Counted from the stretch's first letter, positions 1-5,095 are shown. The stretch is 5,095 bases of DNA from Bacteroidales bacterium (GCA_012031335.1 JAAUTT010000427.1:1-5095); one strand, 5' to 3'. Notes: generated by a model not told the origin, from the sequence alone. Numbers and translations are program-made.

Positions 1-83
1 AATTTGTAAGTACAAACATTTACCGTCAAAAAGACCAACAGCATCCAAAACATTGTACCGACATCCGGGGTAATCAGTTCCAT
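1..83 (-). CDS. atpF: F1Fo ATP synthase subunit b, N-terminal fragment (cut by window edge)
   Basis: Subunit b is the peripheral stalk of ATP synthase: one N-terminal membrane helix, then a long coiled coil that holds F1 against Fo. Only the first 27 codons are here. The ATG at 81-83 opens with MELITPDVGTMFWMLLVF, the usual Bacteroidota start (MEL-TP--G--FWM), followed by the membrane helix. After LTV the frame as written reads NVCTYK, which is polar and unlike the family. Reading one base fewer in the AAA at 19-21 (minus strand) gives LTVMFVLT, a normal hydrophobic continuation, so a one-base insertion is suspected. It follows atpE after a 68-bp gap that holds a hairpin. Identity rests on the N-terminal motif plus position after atpE and is firm. 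The frameshift is less certain because so little sequence remains to judge by. Confidence 0.88.
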   Translation of the reverse strand, partial: MELITPDVGTMFWMLLVFLTVNVCTYK

Positions 84-103
84 AATACCCTATTTTAAAA
101 GTA

Positions 104-142
104 TAAATAAGAAATAAAGCAGAATGGATTCTCCAGTCTGCT
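104..142 (-). terminator. Terminator-like hairpin in the atpE-atpF gap (possible attenuator or mRNA 3'-end stabiliser)
   Basis: The arms are 118-128 (AGCAGAATGGA) and 132-142 (TCCAGTCTGCT). Ten of 11 positions pair and the loop is 3 nt (TTC on plus, GAA on minus). In the minus-strand transcript the stem begins 9 nt after the atpE stop and is followed by a U-rich stretch (UUAUUUCUUAUUU, 117-105), the layout of an intrinsic terminator. atpF begins about 20 nt further on and must still be transcribed. My inference is therefore partial termination or protection of the atpE message end, either of which would favour the multi-copy c subunit over b. The U tract is interrupted by A and C, so it would be leaky. 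Confidence 0.5.
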
Positions 143-151
143 GATTTCTTT

Positions 152-409
152 TTAGATAAAGAGAATTAACAAACAAATAACCATTGCAAAGAAGGCAGCT
201 CCTTCAACCAACGCAGCCGTAAGAATCATGTTCGAACGAATATCATTGATTGCTTCAGGCTGACGGGCAATTGCCTCAACCGAAGAACCTCCGATTTTAC
301 CAATACCAACACCGGCTCCAATTGCAGCTAATCCAGCTCCGATACCAGCACCTGCTTGTGCAATGGCAGTACTTGCAACTGCCTGTAAAATAATTGATAA
401 TGTTAACAT
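152..409 (-). CDS. atpE: F1Fo ATP synthase subunit c (rotor ring proteolipid)
   Basis: This 85-residue hairpin membrane protein oligomerises into the c ring, which carries protons through Fo and turns the central stalk. Helix 1 has the glycine/alanine packing pattern (GAGIGAGLAAIGAGVGIGKIGG, about residues 20-41). The cytoplasmic loop has the conserved ARQPE (48-52), and helix 2 carries the ion-binding carboxylate Glu69 in LVEGAAFF. Helix 1 has no glutamine at the sodium-ligand position and Gly70 follows the glutamate instead of Ser, so I infer proton rather than sodium coupling. Length is typical and the frame is intact. The ATG at 407-409 lies 23 bp after the atpB stop. The stop TAA is at 152-154, and a hairpin follows immediately before atpF. 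Confidence 0.97.
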   Translation of the reverse strand: MLTLSIILQAVASTAIAQAGAGIGAGLAAIGAGVGIGKIGGSSVEAIARQPEAINDIRSNMILTAALVEGAAFFAMVICLLILFI

Positions 410-432
410 ATAGACGCTTATTAAATAATTGA

Positions 433-1470
433 TTAATGATGTGCTTTTTCTAAGGCCATGCCAAAATACATGGCTGATAATAAGGTAAAAACATAAGCTT
501 GAATGAAGGCCACCAGAAATTCGATAAATGTCATGAAAATTGAAAAGGCAACCGATAATATTGAAATTCCATAACCTCCGATAGGATTCATAGCGCCGAA
601 GATAAATATAAGGCTAATGAAGCCCAAAATAATTAGATGTCCCGCGGTAATATTGGCAAAGAGACGAATCATCAGAACAAAAGGTTTAAGAAATACACCC
701 ATTATTTCGATAAAAGGCATAAGGGGTATCGGGAATTTTAACCACCAGGGAACTCCGGGCATATTAATAATATGCATCCAATAATCTTTAGTTCCGCTAA
801 CTGTAGTAATTGTAAAAGTAATAAGAGCCAATACAAGGGTGATAGAAATATTACCTGTTAGGTTAGCTCCTCCCGGAAATATGGGTATTAACCCAAGCAT
901 ATTATTTATCCAAATAAAGAAAAAAGCTGTCAAAAGAAATGGTAAATACTTTTCGTATTTATGTTCACCAATTGCCGGTTTGGCAATATCGTCCCGTACA
1001 AATAATATTAAGGGTTCTATAAAAGCCTGAATCCCTTTTGGGGCTTTGTTAGGATTATTTTTATAGCGGTTACCAATACTTATAAACAACCATAACATAA
1101 TGGTTACTCCAATCAGAAGTGATAAAATATTTTTAGTTATGGATATATCAATTGGTCTAACAAAAGATCCATCCGATAATTCTTCCACAACTTTTCCTTT
1201 ATATTTTCCTTCGGAACCAATTTTAAAACCTCTGTAAGATTCGTGTCCATGATGAAATTTCGAAGAAAAGAATATATAAAATCCTTTATGCTGACTATAA
1301 ACTATTATGGGTAAAGGGATAGAATAATGAGTACCCTTAATGGTTATTACATGCCATTCATAGGCATCTTTAATGTGATCAAAAATAAATTCTCCGGCAT
1401 CAAATGCTTTTTTCTCATTTTTACTCTCGGCATGCTCAGGTTCTGAAGCCACTAAAGTAGACCTTAACAC
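433..1470 (-). CDS. atpB: F1Fo ATP synthase subunit a (proton half-channels), with its start displaced by an apparent frameshift
   Basis: Subunit a is the membrane stator next to the c ring and supplies the two proton half-channels. The open frame from a GTG at 1470 gives 345 residues. The essential arginine is Arg269 in MIRLFAN (E. coli R210 counterpart), and the helix-6 glutamine is Gln324 in FIQAYVF. Membrane helices lie roughly at 112-132, 174-195, 206-226, 245-268, 275-292 and 305-340. Residues 1-110 form an exported domain with the phylum-typical FIFDHIKDAYEWH and SIPLPIIVYS motifs. The GTG is probably not the true start: the frame stays open upstream to a TGA near 1531, and dropping one T from a run at 1522-1526 connects it to an ATG at 1529-1531 and adds a signal peptide (see 1471-1531). 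The gene follows the DUF6168-like gene and precedes atpE by 23 bp. Identity is certain; the start is the open point. Confidence 0.96.
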   Translation of the reverse strand: MLRSTLVASEPEHAESKNEKKAFDAGEFIFDHIKDAYEWHVITIKGTHYSIPLPIIVYSQHKGFYIFFSSKFHHGHESYRGFKIGSEGKYKGKVVEELSDGSFVRPIDISITKNILSLLIGVTIMLWLFISIGNRYKNNPNKAPKGIQAFIEPLILFVRDDIAKPAIGEHKYEKYLPFLLTAFFFIWINNMLGLIPIFPGGANLTGNISITLVLALITFTITTVSGTKDYWMHIINMPGVPWWLKFPIPLMPFIEIMGVFLKPFVLMIRLFANITAGHLIILGFISLIFIFGAMNPIGGYGISILSVAFSIFMTFIEFLVAFIQAYVFTLLSAMYFGMALEKAHH

Positions 1471-1531
1471 TAAGGTGCTAAAAATGAATACTATTATGAC
1501 AAATAAAACTCTTTTACAACTAAAAATTCAT
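1471..1531 (-). other. atpB: Missing 5' end of atpB: signal peptide separated by a one-base frame break
   Basis: An ATG at 1529-1531 reads MNF and then hits TAG. Removing one T from the TTTTT run at 1522-1526 gives MNFSCKRVLFVIIVFIFSTL, which then runs in frame into VLRSTLVASEPEHAES, the N terminus of the 345-residue AtpB frame. The result is a 365-residue protein with a positively charged start, a hydrophobic core and a plausible signal peptidase region near LVASE. Exported N termini of this kind are normal for Bacteroidota AtpB. As written, translation would have to use a non-ATG codon inside the signal peptide. Confidence 0.75.
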
Positions 1532-1556
1532 CGCTCACAAAAAATAAAAATTAAAG

Positions 1557-1972
1557 TTAATAAAAACTATTTGCTTTTAACATGCTGTGAACTATTTTTT
1601 TCAAGAAACTGAGAATGGAGGATATCTCATGTGCAGTATAAACAAAATAACAAATCAGGAAGCTAACCAAAATTACCTTGATTAAAAGCTAAACCAATGA
1701 ATATCATAATCAAAAGGGAGATCAGATAGATCATCAATTTTAGCATAGTGGAGGCAAGAAACCGTCGCACAAATGCTTCATTCTTTTACAATGGTTTGTA
1801 TGAAGAAACTGTGAAAAATTATGTTTACAAAAAACAAAATTCCAATTACCAGATATACATTGCCTGTATACAATTGAGGAGCACCATAAGTATAAATCAG
1901 GTAATATCCTATAGATAAAAGACAAGTGATTATCAGTGATTGTAAAATATAATTAACTATAGCTTTTTGCAT
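1557..1972 (-). pseudogene. DUF6168-like small membrane protein of the ATP synthase operon, split by at least two apparent frameshifts
   Basis: The start ATG (1970-1972) lies 3 bp after the atpZ stop. The first frame gives 64 residues with two hydrophobic segments and stops at 1778-1780. The reading continues in two other frames. Dropping one A from the AAAA at 1784-1787 joins QTIVK to NEAFVRRFLASTMLKLMIYL and on to IFIGLAFNQGN. Dropping one T from the run at 1669-1672 (AAAA on plus) joins that to LVSFLICYFVYTAHEI. The composite has about 125-140 residues and four membrane segments, matching in size, position and the late FLICY-VYT motif the uncharacterised proteins (DUF6168 type) found between atpZ and atpB in many Bacteroidota. 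The C terminus is unclear: as written it stops at 1557, while a change in the 7-base run at 1595-1601 would move the stop to 1592 or 1567. Position suggests a role in Fo assembly or c-ring insertion, by analogy with AtpI; this is inference. The family name is from memory of gene context, not a search. Confidence 0.72.
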
Positions 1973-1975
1973 TTA

Positions 1976-2209
1976 TTACTTTTTAGGCTTAATAAGATCT
2001 TTTACAGCAAAATATATGGCTGCAACAACAGATAAAAGTGCCAGTACAACAGTAAATATTTTGAATTTGAAACCAAGTAGCTGATCCAATTTAAATCCCC
2101 CAAATGTACCCAATCCAATTATAATAGCCATTTGAAATGCAAGGGCTGAATATTTGGCAACAAAATTTACCTGATCTTTATCGGGAATCTTGTTTTTACC
2201 CGATTTCAT
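1976..2209 (-). CDS. atpZ: AtpZ/AtpI-family ATP synthase accessory membrane protein
   Basis: The 77-residue protein has a short basic/polar N terminus and two membrane helices (about residues 22-43 and 50-70). Between them is the family signature of glycines followed by LD (GLGTFGGFKLDQLLG, about 32-46). It ends in a lysine-rich tail (KDLIKPKK), which predicts both ends in the cytoplasm. Relatives sit at the head of atp operons and have been linked to c-ring assembly (AtpI) and, for the AtpZ/AtpI pair, to Mg2+/Ca2+ supply; which applies here cannot be read from the sequence. Its ATG overlaps the last 14 bases of the bactofilin gene in another frame, suggesting translational coupling, and its stop lies 3 bp before the next start. 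The frame is intact. Family assignment is from motif, length and position. Confidence 0.9.
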   Translation of the reverse strand: MKSGKNKIPDKDQVNFVAKYSALAFQMAIIIGLGTFGGFKLDQLLGFKFKIFTVVLALLSVVAAIYFAVKDLIKPKK

Positions 2210-2560
2210 TACTGGTATAACCTTCTGTCATTTTACAATTTCCGGTAAAATTACACCCGGGTTCAATGGCCAGTCTGTTGGTAATTATATCTCCGGTAAC
2301 CTTGGCAGTAGCTTTTAAGGACAATAGTTCGGTAACATTCACTTTACCATCAACAATGCCATAAATATCAGCATTTTTACAATTAATGGTTCCGGTCACC
2401 TTACCCGATTCTCCAATAACAAGCTTCCCTTTTGAAATTATATTTCCATTAAGGATCCATCTAAACGTATATCTCCGACAGAATTGATATCCCCGGTTAT
2501 TTCCGTTCCGTTCGTAATTGTATTATGAGAGTTCGGTTCGTTTTCTACATATTTTCCCAT
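2196..2560 (-). pseudogene. Bactofilin (polymer-forming cytoskeletal protein), broken by an apparent one-base deletion
   Basis: Bactofilins are small right-handed beta-helix proteins that polymerise without nucleotide and scaffold membrane or wall machinery. The ATG at 2558-2560 reads MGKYVENEPNSHNTITNGTE then ITGDINSVGDIRLDGSL, the classic bactofilin opening. It then leaves frame and stops at 2438 (40 residues). The rest continues in another frame as ISKGKLVIGESGKVTGTI and further rungs to a stop at 2196. Adding one A at TTAATGG (minus strand, plus 2449-2452) gives DGSLNGNIISKGK, exactly the family pattern, and a complete 121-residue protein. The restored protein has the repeating G-I/V beta-helix rungs and a short polar tail. 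The gene overlaps atpZ by 14 bp and is the first gene after the candidate promoter at 2598-2630. If the deletion is real, the product is destroyed; a GTG internal start at 2399 would give only 67 residues and half a helix. Confidence 0.88.
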
Positions 2561-2597
2561 GACTGAGGATTTTATTATAAATATTTATGATTTATAA

Positions 2598-2630
2598 CAA
2601 ATATAAAAAAACTATCCTTGAATAACCAAT
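2598..2630 (-). promoter_or_regulatory. Candidate Bacteroidota-type promoter of the bactofilin-atp operon
   Basis: On the minus strand TATATTTG (2598-2605) matches the Bacteroidota -7 box TANNTTTG exactly. About 20 bp upstream is ATTGG (2626-2630), a partial match to the -33 box TTTG. A start about 7 nt downstream of the box would leave a leader of roughly 30 nt before the bactofilin ATG at 2560. There is no Shine-Dalgarno in that leader, only an A/T-rich stretch, as is usual in the phylum. It lies between the fabH-side terminator and the operon, the expected place. Confidence 0.5.
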
Positions 2631-2715
2631 TGAATACAAAATAAAAGTGTCTAACAATATGGTGAAAAATATAGAAGGTTAATAATTAAAATTTATGTTA
2701 CAGTTACCTAAACAT

Positions 2716-2757
2716 AAATAAAAAGCGCAAGAGCTCTTTAAATAGGCCCTTGCCGCT
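2716..2757 (-). terminator. Rho-independent terminator of the yceD-rpmF-plsX-fabH transcription unit
   Basis: In the minus-strand RNA AGCGGCAAGGGC (2757-2746) pairs with GCUCUUGCGCU (2734-2724). This gives eleven pairs, one of them a G-U wobble, with one bulged G and an 11-nt loop, followed directly by UUUUAUUUAU. On the plus strand the hairpin is followed by A-rich sequence and lacks a T tract, so it works for the minus strand only. It begins about 20 nt after the fabH stop and separates that cluster from the ATP synthase operon. Confidence 0.85.
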
Positions 2758-2777
2758 ATATAAAATAAAAAAACTTC

Positions 2778-3779
2778 TTAACTTATGAATTGTAAGCCCA
2801 TTTCAGGTAAATTGATCCCCAGGTAAACCCACCTCCAAAAGCGGCAAGGATAATTTTTATCACCTTTCTTTAACTGCTTTTCCCATTCCCATAAACAAAG
2901 TGGGATTGTAGCAGCTGTTGTATTACCATATTTTTCGATATTTATCATCACTTTTTCTCTATTCAAACCCATTCGTCTTGCTGTAGCTTCAATTATCCTT
3001 AAATTAGCCTGATGAGGCACAAGCCATGCAAGATCTTCGGGAGTAATATTATTACGTTCCATCATTTCAACAGCAACATCGGCCATTTTTGAAACTGCAA
3101 CCTTAAATACTGTCTGTCCTTCCTGATAAATAAAATGTTCACCCAATTCTACAGTTTCATGTGATGCCGGTTTTAAGGAACCGCCTGCCTTCTGATATAA
3201 GAAATGACGTCCCGAACCATCTATTTTTAGTATTTGGTCCATTACTCCAACTTCCTCCAAAGCAGGTTCAATTAACAAAGCTACAGCCGCATCCCCAAAA
3301 AGGGGACAGGTAGTCCGGTCGGTATAATTGGTGATAGCAGACATTTTATCTGCAGCAACCAAAATAATCTTTTTATATTTCCCGGATTGAACAAAACTGT
3401 TAACAGTTTCCAATGAAAACAGAAATGCAGAACATGCAGCACTTAAGTCAAAACCCCATGCATTTTTAATACCGGCTTTATCAGCAATAATACAGGCTGT
3501 AGATGGGAAAAACATATCGGGAGTTACAGTTGCACAAACGATTAAGTCGATTTCGTCTGGTGAAACTTTTGTCTTTGCCAACAGCTTTTTAACAGCTTCG
3601 GCTCCCATGTCAGATGTTGCCAGGCCTTCGCCCTTCAATATCCTTCTTTCTTTAATACCTACCCGCTGCATAATCCATTCGTCGGATGTATCAACCAACC
3701 GGCTCAGTTCATCGTTGGTCAGTCGGTATTCCGGCAGATATGCTTCGATGCCGGTGATAGCAGCTCTTAAATTTTCCAT
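2778..3779 (-). CDS. fabH: Beta-ketoacyl-ACP synthase III (FabH), C-terminal end apparently frameshifted
   Basis: FabH condenses an acyl-CoA primer with malonyl-ACP and so starts fatty-acid synthesis in the cytoplasm. The thiolase-fold catalytic triad is visible: Cys116 in DLSAACSAF, His256 in VPHQANLRI and Asn286 in YGNTTAATIP. The last 25 residues as written (NYPCRFWRWVYLGINLPE...) do not look like FabH. Reading four A's rather than five at 2854-2858 (minus-strand GATAAAAATTATCC) gives KIILAAFGGGFTWGSIYLKW and a stop at 2783. That is the normal ending, including the glycine loop that lines the active site, with a total of 331 residues. The start ATG overlaps the plsX stop by one base (TAATG), so translation is coupled. 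In this phylum FabH often accepts branched primers; nothing here decides specificity. If the extra base is real, the C-terminal core strand and glycine loop are lost and activity is doubtful. Confidence 0.96.
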   Translation of the reverse strand: MENLRAAITGIEAYLPEYRLTNDELSRLVDTSDEWIMQRVGIKERRILKGEGLATSDMGAEAVKKLLAKTKVSPDEIDLIVCATVTPDMFFPSTACIIADKAGIKNAWGFDLSAACSAFLFSLETVNSFVQSGKYKKIILVAADKMSAITNYTDRTTCPLFGDAAVALLIEPALEEVGVMDQILKIDGSGRHFLYQKAGGSLKPASHETVELGEHFIYQEGQTVFKVAVSKMADVAVEMMERNNITPEDLAWLVPHQANLRIIEATARRMGLNREKVMINIEKYGNTTAATIPLCLWEWEKQLKKGDKNYPCRFWRWVYLGINLPEMGLQFIS

Positions 3780-4720
3780 TATTTAAAGACTTCCTTTATT
3801 TTTGAAGGTAAATTTGCTCTTGTGACATCAAAAGTATGCAGAATCATGTTTTTGATGGCAATATCATTCGAGATACCATGCCCAATAATTACATTGGAAT
3901 TGACACCCAGAACAGGAGTACCGCCGTAGTTTTCAAAGTTGAAGCGATCAAAAAATTCGTCCTGAACGTTCCTTTTTCTGATGAGTTTGTAAAATGCTTC
4001 AGCAGCTTTCAAAAGAACATTTCCTACAAATCCGTCACAAACAATCACATCGACCTTTTTGAAATCGAACAAATCGTTACCTTCAACATTTCCGATAAAG
4101 TTAAATTCTTTTGTACCTTGCATGGCCTGAAAGGCAGCTTTGGTAAGCAGATTTCCTTTTTCTTCCTCTGAACCTATGTTTAAAAGTCCGATTCGTGGAT
4201 TAGGTACTTTATATACAAATTCGGTATACAAAGACCCTAAGATTGCATATTGATATAAAACATCAGGTTTACAATCAGGATTTATTCCGACGTCCAGAAG
4301 AATTGTAAAACCACCGTCCATCCTTGGGATTGAGGCTGTAATGGTAGGCCGTATTACTCCAGGGATAGTTTTGACGGTATACATTGCTCCTACCATCATT
4401 GCTCCGGTACTTCCGGCACTGGCAAAAGCATCAATCTTACCTTCTTCGAGATTTTTAAAACCCAGAAAAATACTTGATTGAGTTTTTTGAGAGAATGCTT
4501 TTGCCGGATGATCACCCATCCCAATAACTTCAGGAGCATGAACTATTGCAAAATTTCCGGCATCAGAACCATTTTTTTCTAATAGCTCTCTGATCGTCTT
4601 TTCATCTCCAAAAAGTACAATTTCTACATCAGAGGGTAATTGTTTATGGGCTAAAATTGCTCCCTTAACGGTAACATCAGGTGCAAAATCACCGCCCATA
4701 ATATCAAGGCCTAACCTCAT
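3779..4720 (-). CDS. plsX: Phosphate acyltransferase PlsX (acyl-ACP:phosphate acyltransferase)
   Basis: PlsX converts acyl-ACP and phosphate to acyl-phosphate, the donor used by membrane-bound PlsY to acylate glycerol-3-phosphate. It is a peripheral membrane enzyme linking fatty-acid and phospholipid synthesis. The 313 residues carry the family motifs in order: MRLGLDIMGGDFAPD at the N terminus, MGDHPAKAFSQKTQSS (68-83), the SAGSTGAMMVGA loop (101-112), LLDVGINPDCKPD (141-153, with Ile where Ala is usual in VGAN), GLLNIGSEEEKG (178-189), FIGNVEGND (208-216) and VDVIVCDGFVGNVLLK (223-238). The length suits the phylum, somewhat shorter than the E. coli protein. The ATG (4718-4720) lies 22 bp after rpmF; the stop shares one base with the fabH start. 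The frame is intact, including a 7-base A run (plus-strand T at about 4572-4578) that encodes the Glu-Lys-Asn of LLEKNG. Confidence 0.98.
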   Translation of the reverse strand: MRLGLDIMGGDFAPDVTVKGAILAHKQLPSDVEIVLFGDEKTIRELLEKNGSDAGNFAIVHAPEVIGMGDHPAKAFSQKTQSSIFLGFKNLEEGKIDAFASAGSTGAMMVGAMYTVKTIPGVIRPTITASIPRMDGGFTILLDVGINPDCKPDVLYQYAILGSLYTEFVYKVPNPRIGLLNIGSEEEKGNLLTKAAFQAMQGTKEFNFIGNVEGNDLFDFKKVDVIVCDGFVGNVLLKAAEAFYKLIRKRNVQDEFFDRFNFENYGGTPVLGVNSNVIIGHGISNDIAIKNMILHTFDVTRANLPSKIKEVFK

Positions 4721-4742
4721 ACAGGAATTATATAGTTGTGAA

Positions 4743-4928
4743 CTAAGCTGCTGCAGTTTTCTCTATTGCAAGCTTTCCTCTGTAGTATCCACATTCAGGA
4801 CAAACCCTGTGATATAAAACAGTTGCATTACAATTGCTGCATTTAGCTGTAGTTGGAACTACTGCTTTATCATGCGTTCTTCTCTTATCCCTTCTCTGCT
4901 TCGAATGCTTTCGTTTCGGATTTGGCAT
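4743..4928 (-). CDS. rpmF: 50S ribosomal protein L32 (bL32), zinc-binding form
   Basis: bL32 is a small structural protein of the large ribosomal subunit. The 61 residues begin MPNPKRKHSKQRRDKRRTHD, the canonical basic tail that threads into rRNA. They continue into a zinc ribbon with four cysteines, Cys30-x2-Cys33 and Cys43-x2-Cys46, within the typical HRVCPECGYYRG. All four ligands are present, so this is the zinc-requiring version. The start ATG (4926-4928) is preceded by an A-rich stretch (TTTTAAGAAA) and lies 12 bp after the DUF177 stop; the stop is TAG. The adjacency yceD-rpmF-plsX-fabH is conserved across very distant bacteria and supports every call in this cluster. Confidence 0.99.
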   Translation of the reverse strand: MPNPKRKHSKQRRDKRRTHDKAVVPTTAKCSNCNATVLYHRVCPECGYYRGKLAIEKTAAA

Positions 4929-4940
4929 TTTCTTAAAATT

Positions 4941-5095
4941 TTAGTTATTATTAAAAAGATTTTTTAAATCATTCCATCGTGGGTCTGTTTCGGTTTTATC
5001 AGCGTTCACTGATAATTCCTTCAGACGGTTTATCATCTCTTCATTACAGGTAGGCCTGCCATTTTTGTCTTCAGGGTGTATTCTCCTGTAAGGCA
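4941..5095 (-). CDS. DUF177/YceD-family protein, C-terminal 50 residues (start beyond window)
   Basis: The fragment enters from the right edge and ends at TAA (4941-4943). It contains the conserved DUF177 tail: RRIHPEDKNGRPTCNEEM, then RLKEL, then DPRWNDLKNLF at the end. Members of this family (E. coli YceD, plant DUF177A) are encoded next to L32 and have been implicated in accumulation of 23S rRNA or assembly of the large subunit; the mechanism is not settled. The cysteine in PTCNEEM belongs to a partly conserved cysteine site of the family. The upstream part is outside the window, so length and start cannot be judged. The assignment is firm because tail motif and neighbour agree. Confidence 0.92.
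   Translation of the reverse strand, partial: PYRRIHPEDKNGRPTCNEEMINRLKELSVNADKTETDPRWNDLKNLFNNN

Noticed and set aside
152..409. Sodium-driven c ring
   Set aside because: Helix 1 lacks the glutamine ligand and Gly rather than Ser/Thr follows Glu69, so the proton-type reading is favoured.
839..1030. A 63-codon plus-strand open frame opposite atpB
   Set aside because: Antisense to conserved subunit a coding sequence, with no family signal and no promoter or ribosome site.
1740..1925. A 61-codon minus-strand frame starting inside the DUF6168-like gene
   Set aside because: Its translation is cysteine/histidine-rich noise overlapping the well-formed membrane protein frame and it ends at PPLC; it is an out-of-frame reading.
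2196..2399. A stand-alone 67-residue gene starting at GTG 2399
   Set aside because: It is the C-terminal part of the bactofilin; the missing N-terminal rungs are found upstream in the adjacent frame from the ATG at 2560.
2561..2777. A hidden small gene in the 217-bp gap between fabH and bactofilin
   Set aside because: The stretch is explained by a terminator and a candidate promoter; no open frame with coding character was seen on either strand.
2840..2870. Programmed frameshifting or transcript slippage to restore FabH
   Set aside because: The A run is only five bases, with no slippery heptamer, stop-linked signal or stem that I can see; several other genes nearby have similar breaks, so a shared artefact is simpler.
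3836..4171. A 111-codon open frame on the plus strand opposite plsX
   Set aside because: It lies wholly antisense to an intact, well-conserved plsX and its translation has no recognisable domain; it is a shadow of the real gene.

Overview
The window is AT-rich bacterial core-genome DNA, almost certainly from the phylum Bacteroidota (class Bacteroidia or a near neighbour). The evidence is gene content and order: a bactofilin, atpZ and a small membrane protein lie directly in front of atpB-atpE-atpF. AtpB also has the long exported N-terminal extension typical of this phylum, the one good promoter candidate has the Bacteroidota -7 box TANNTTTG (here TATATTTG), and Shine-Dalgarno sequences are mostly missing. 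Every real gene is on the minus strand, so transcription runs from high to low coordinates.

Right half (about 2716-5095): the end of a phospholipid and fatty-acid/ribosome cluster in the widely conserved order DUF177/yceD (partial, cut by the window edge) - rpmF - plsX - fabH. It is tightly packed, with 12 bp and 22 bp gaps and then a 1-bp stop/start overlap, and it ends at a convincing rho-independent hairpin at 2716-2757. PlsX makes acyl-phosphate for phosphatidic acid synthesis, FabH starts fatty-acid elongation, and L32 is a ribosomal protein commonly co-transcribed with them.

Left half (1-2630): a separate F1Fo ATP synthase operon that probably starts from a promoter at about 2598-2630. 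The order is bactofilin - atpZ - DUF6168-like membrane protein - atpB (a) - atpE (c) - atpF (b, partial). These encode the proton-translocating Fo sector with its assembly partners. A strong hairpin lies in the 68-bp atpE-atpF gap.

The most striking thing is not a new system. It is a series of apparent single-base frame breaks, all between position 1 and about 2858: atpF (near 20), the atpB leader (near 1524), the DUF6168-like gene (near 1670 and 1785, possibly also 1598), bactofilin (near 2450) and the fabH tail (near 2856). In each case shifting the frame by one base restores a family-typical protein. Most look like one extra A/T in a short run. plsX, rpmF, atpE, atpZ and the body of atpB are intact. 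Because these are essential or core genes, sequence or assembly error is the most likely cause, but a 7-base homopolymer kept in frame inside plsX keeps the question open. I saw no mobile element, CRISPR array, tRNA, rRNA or previously undescribed system.
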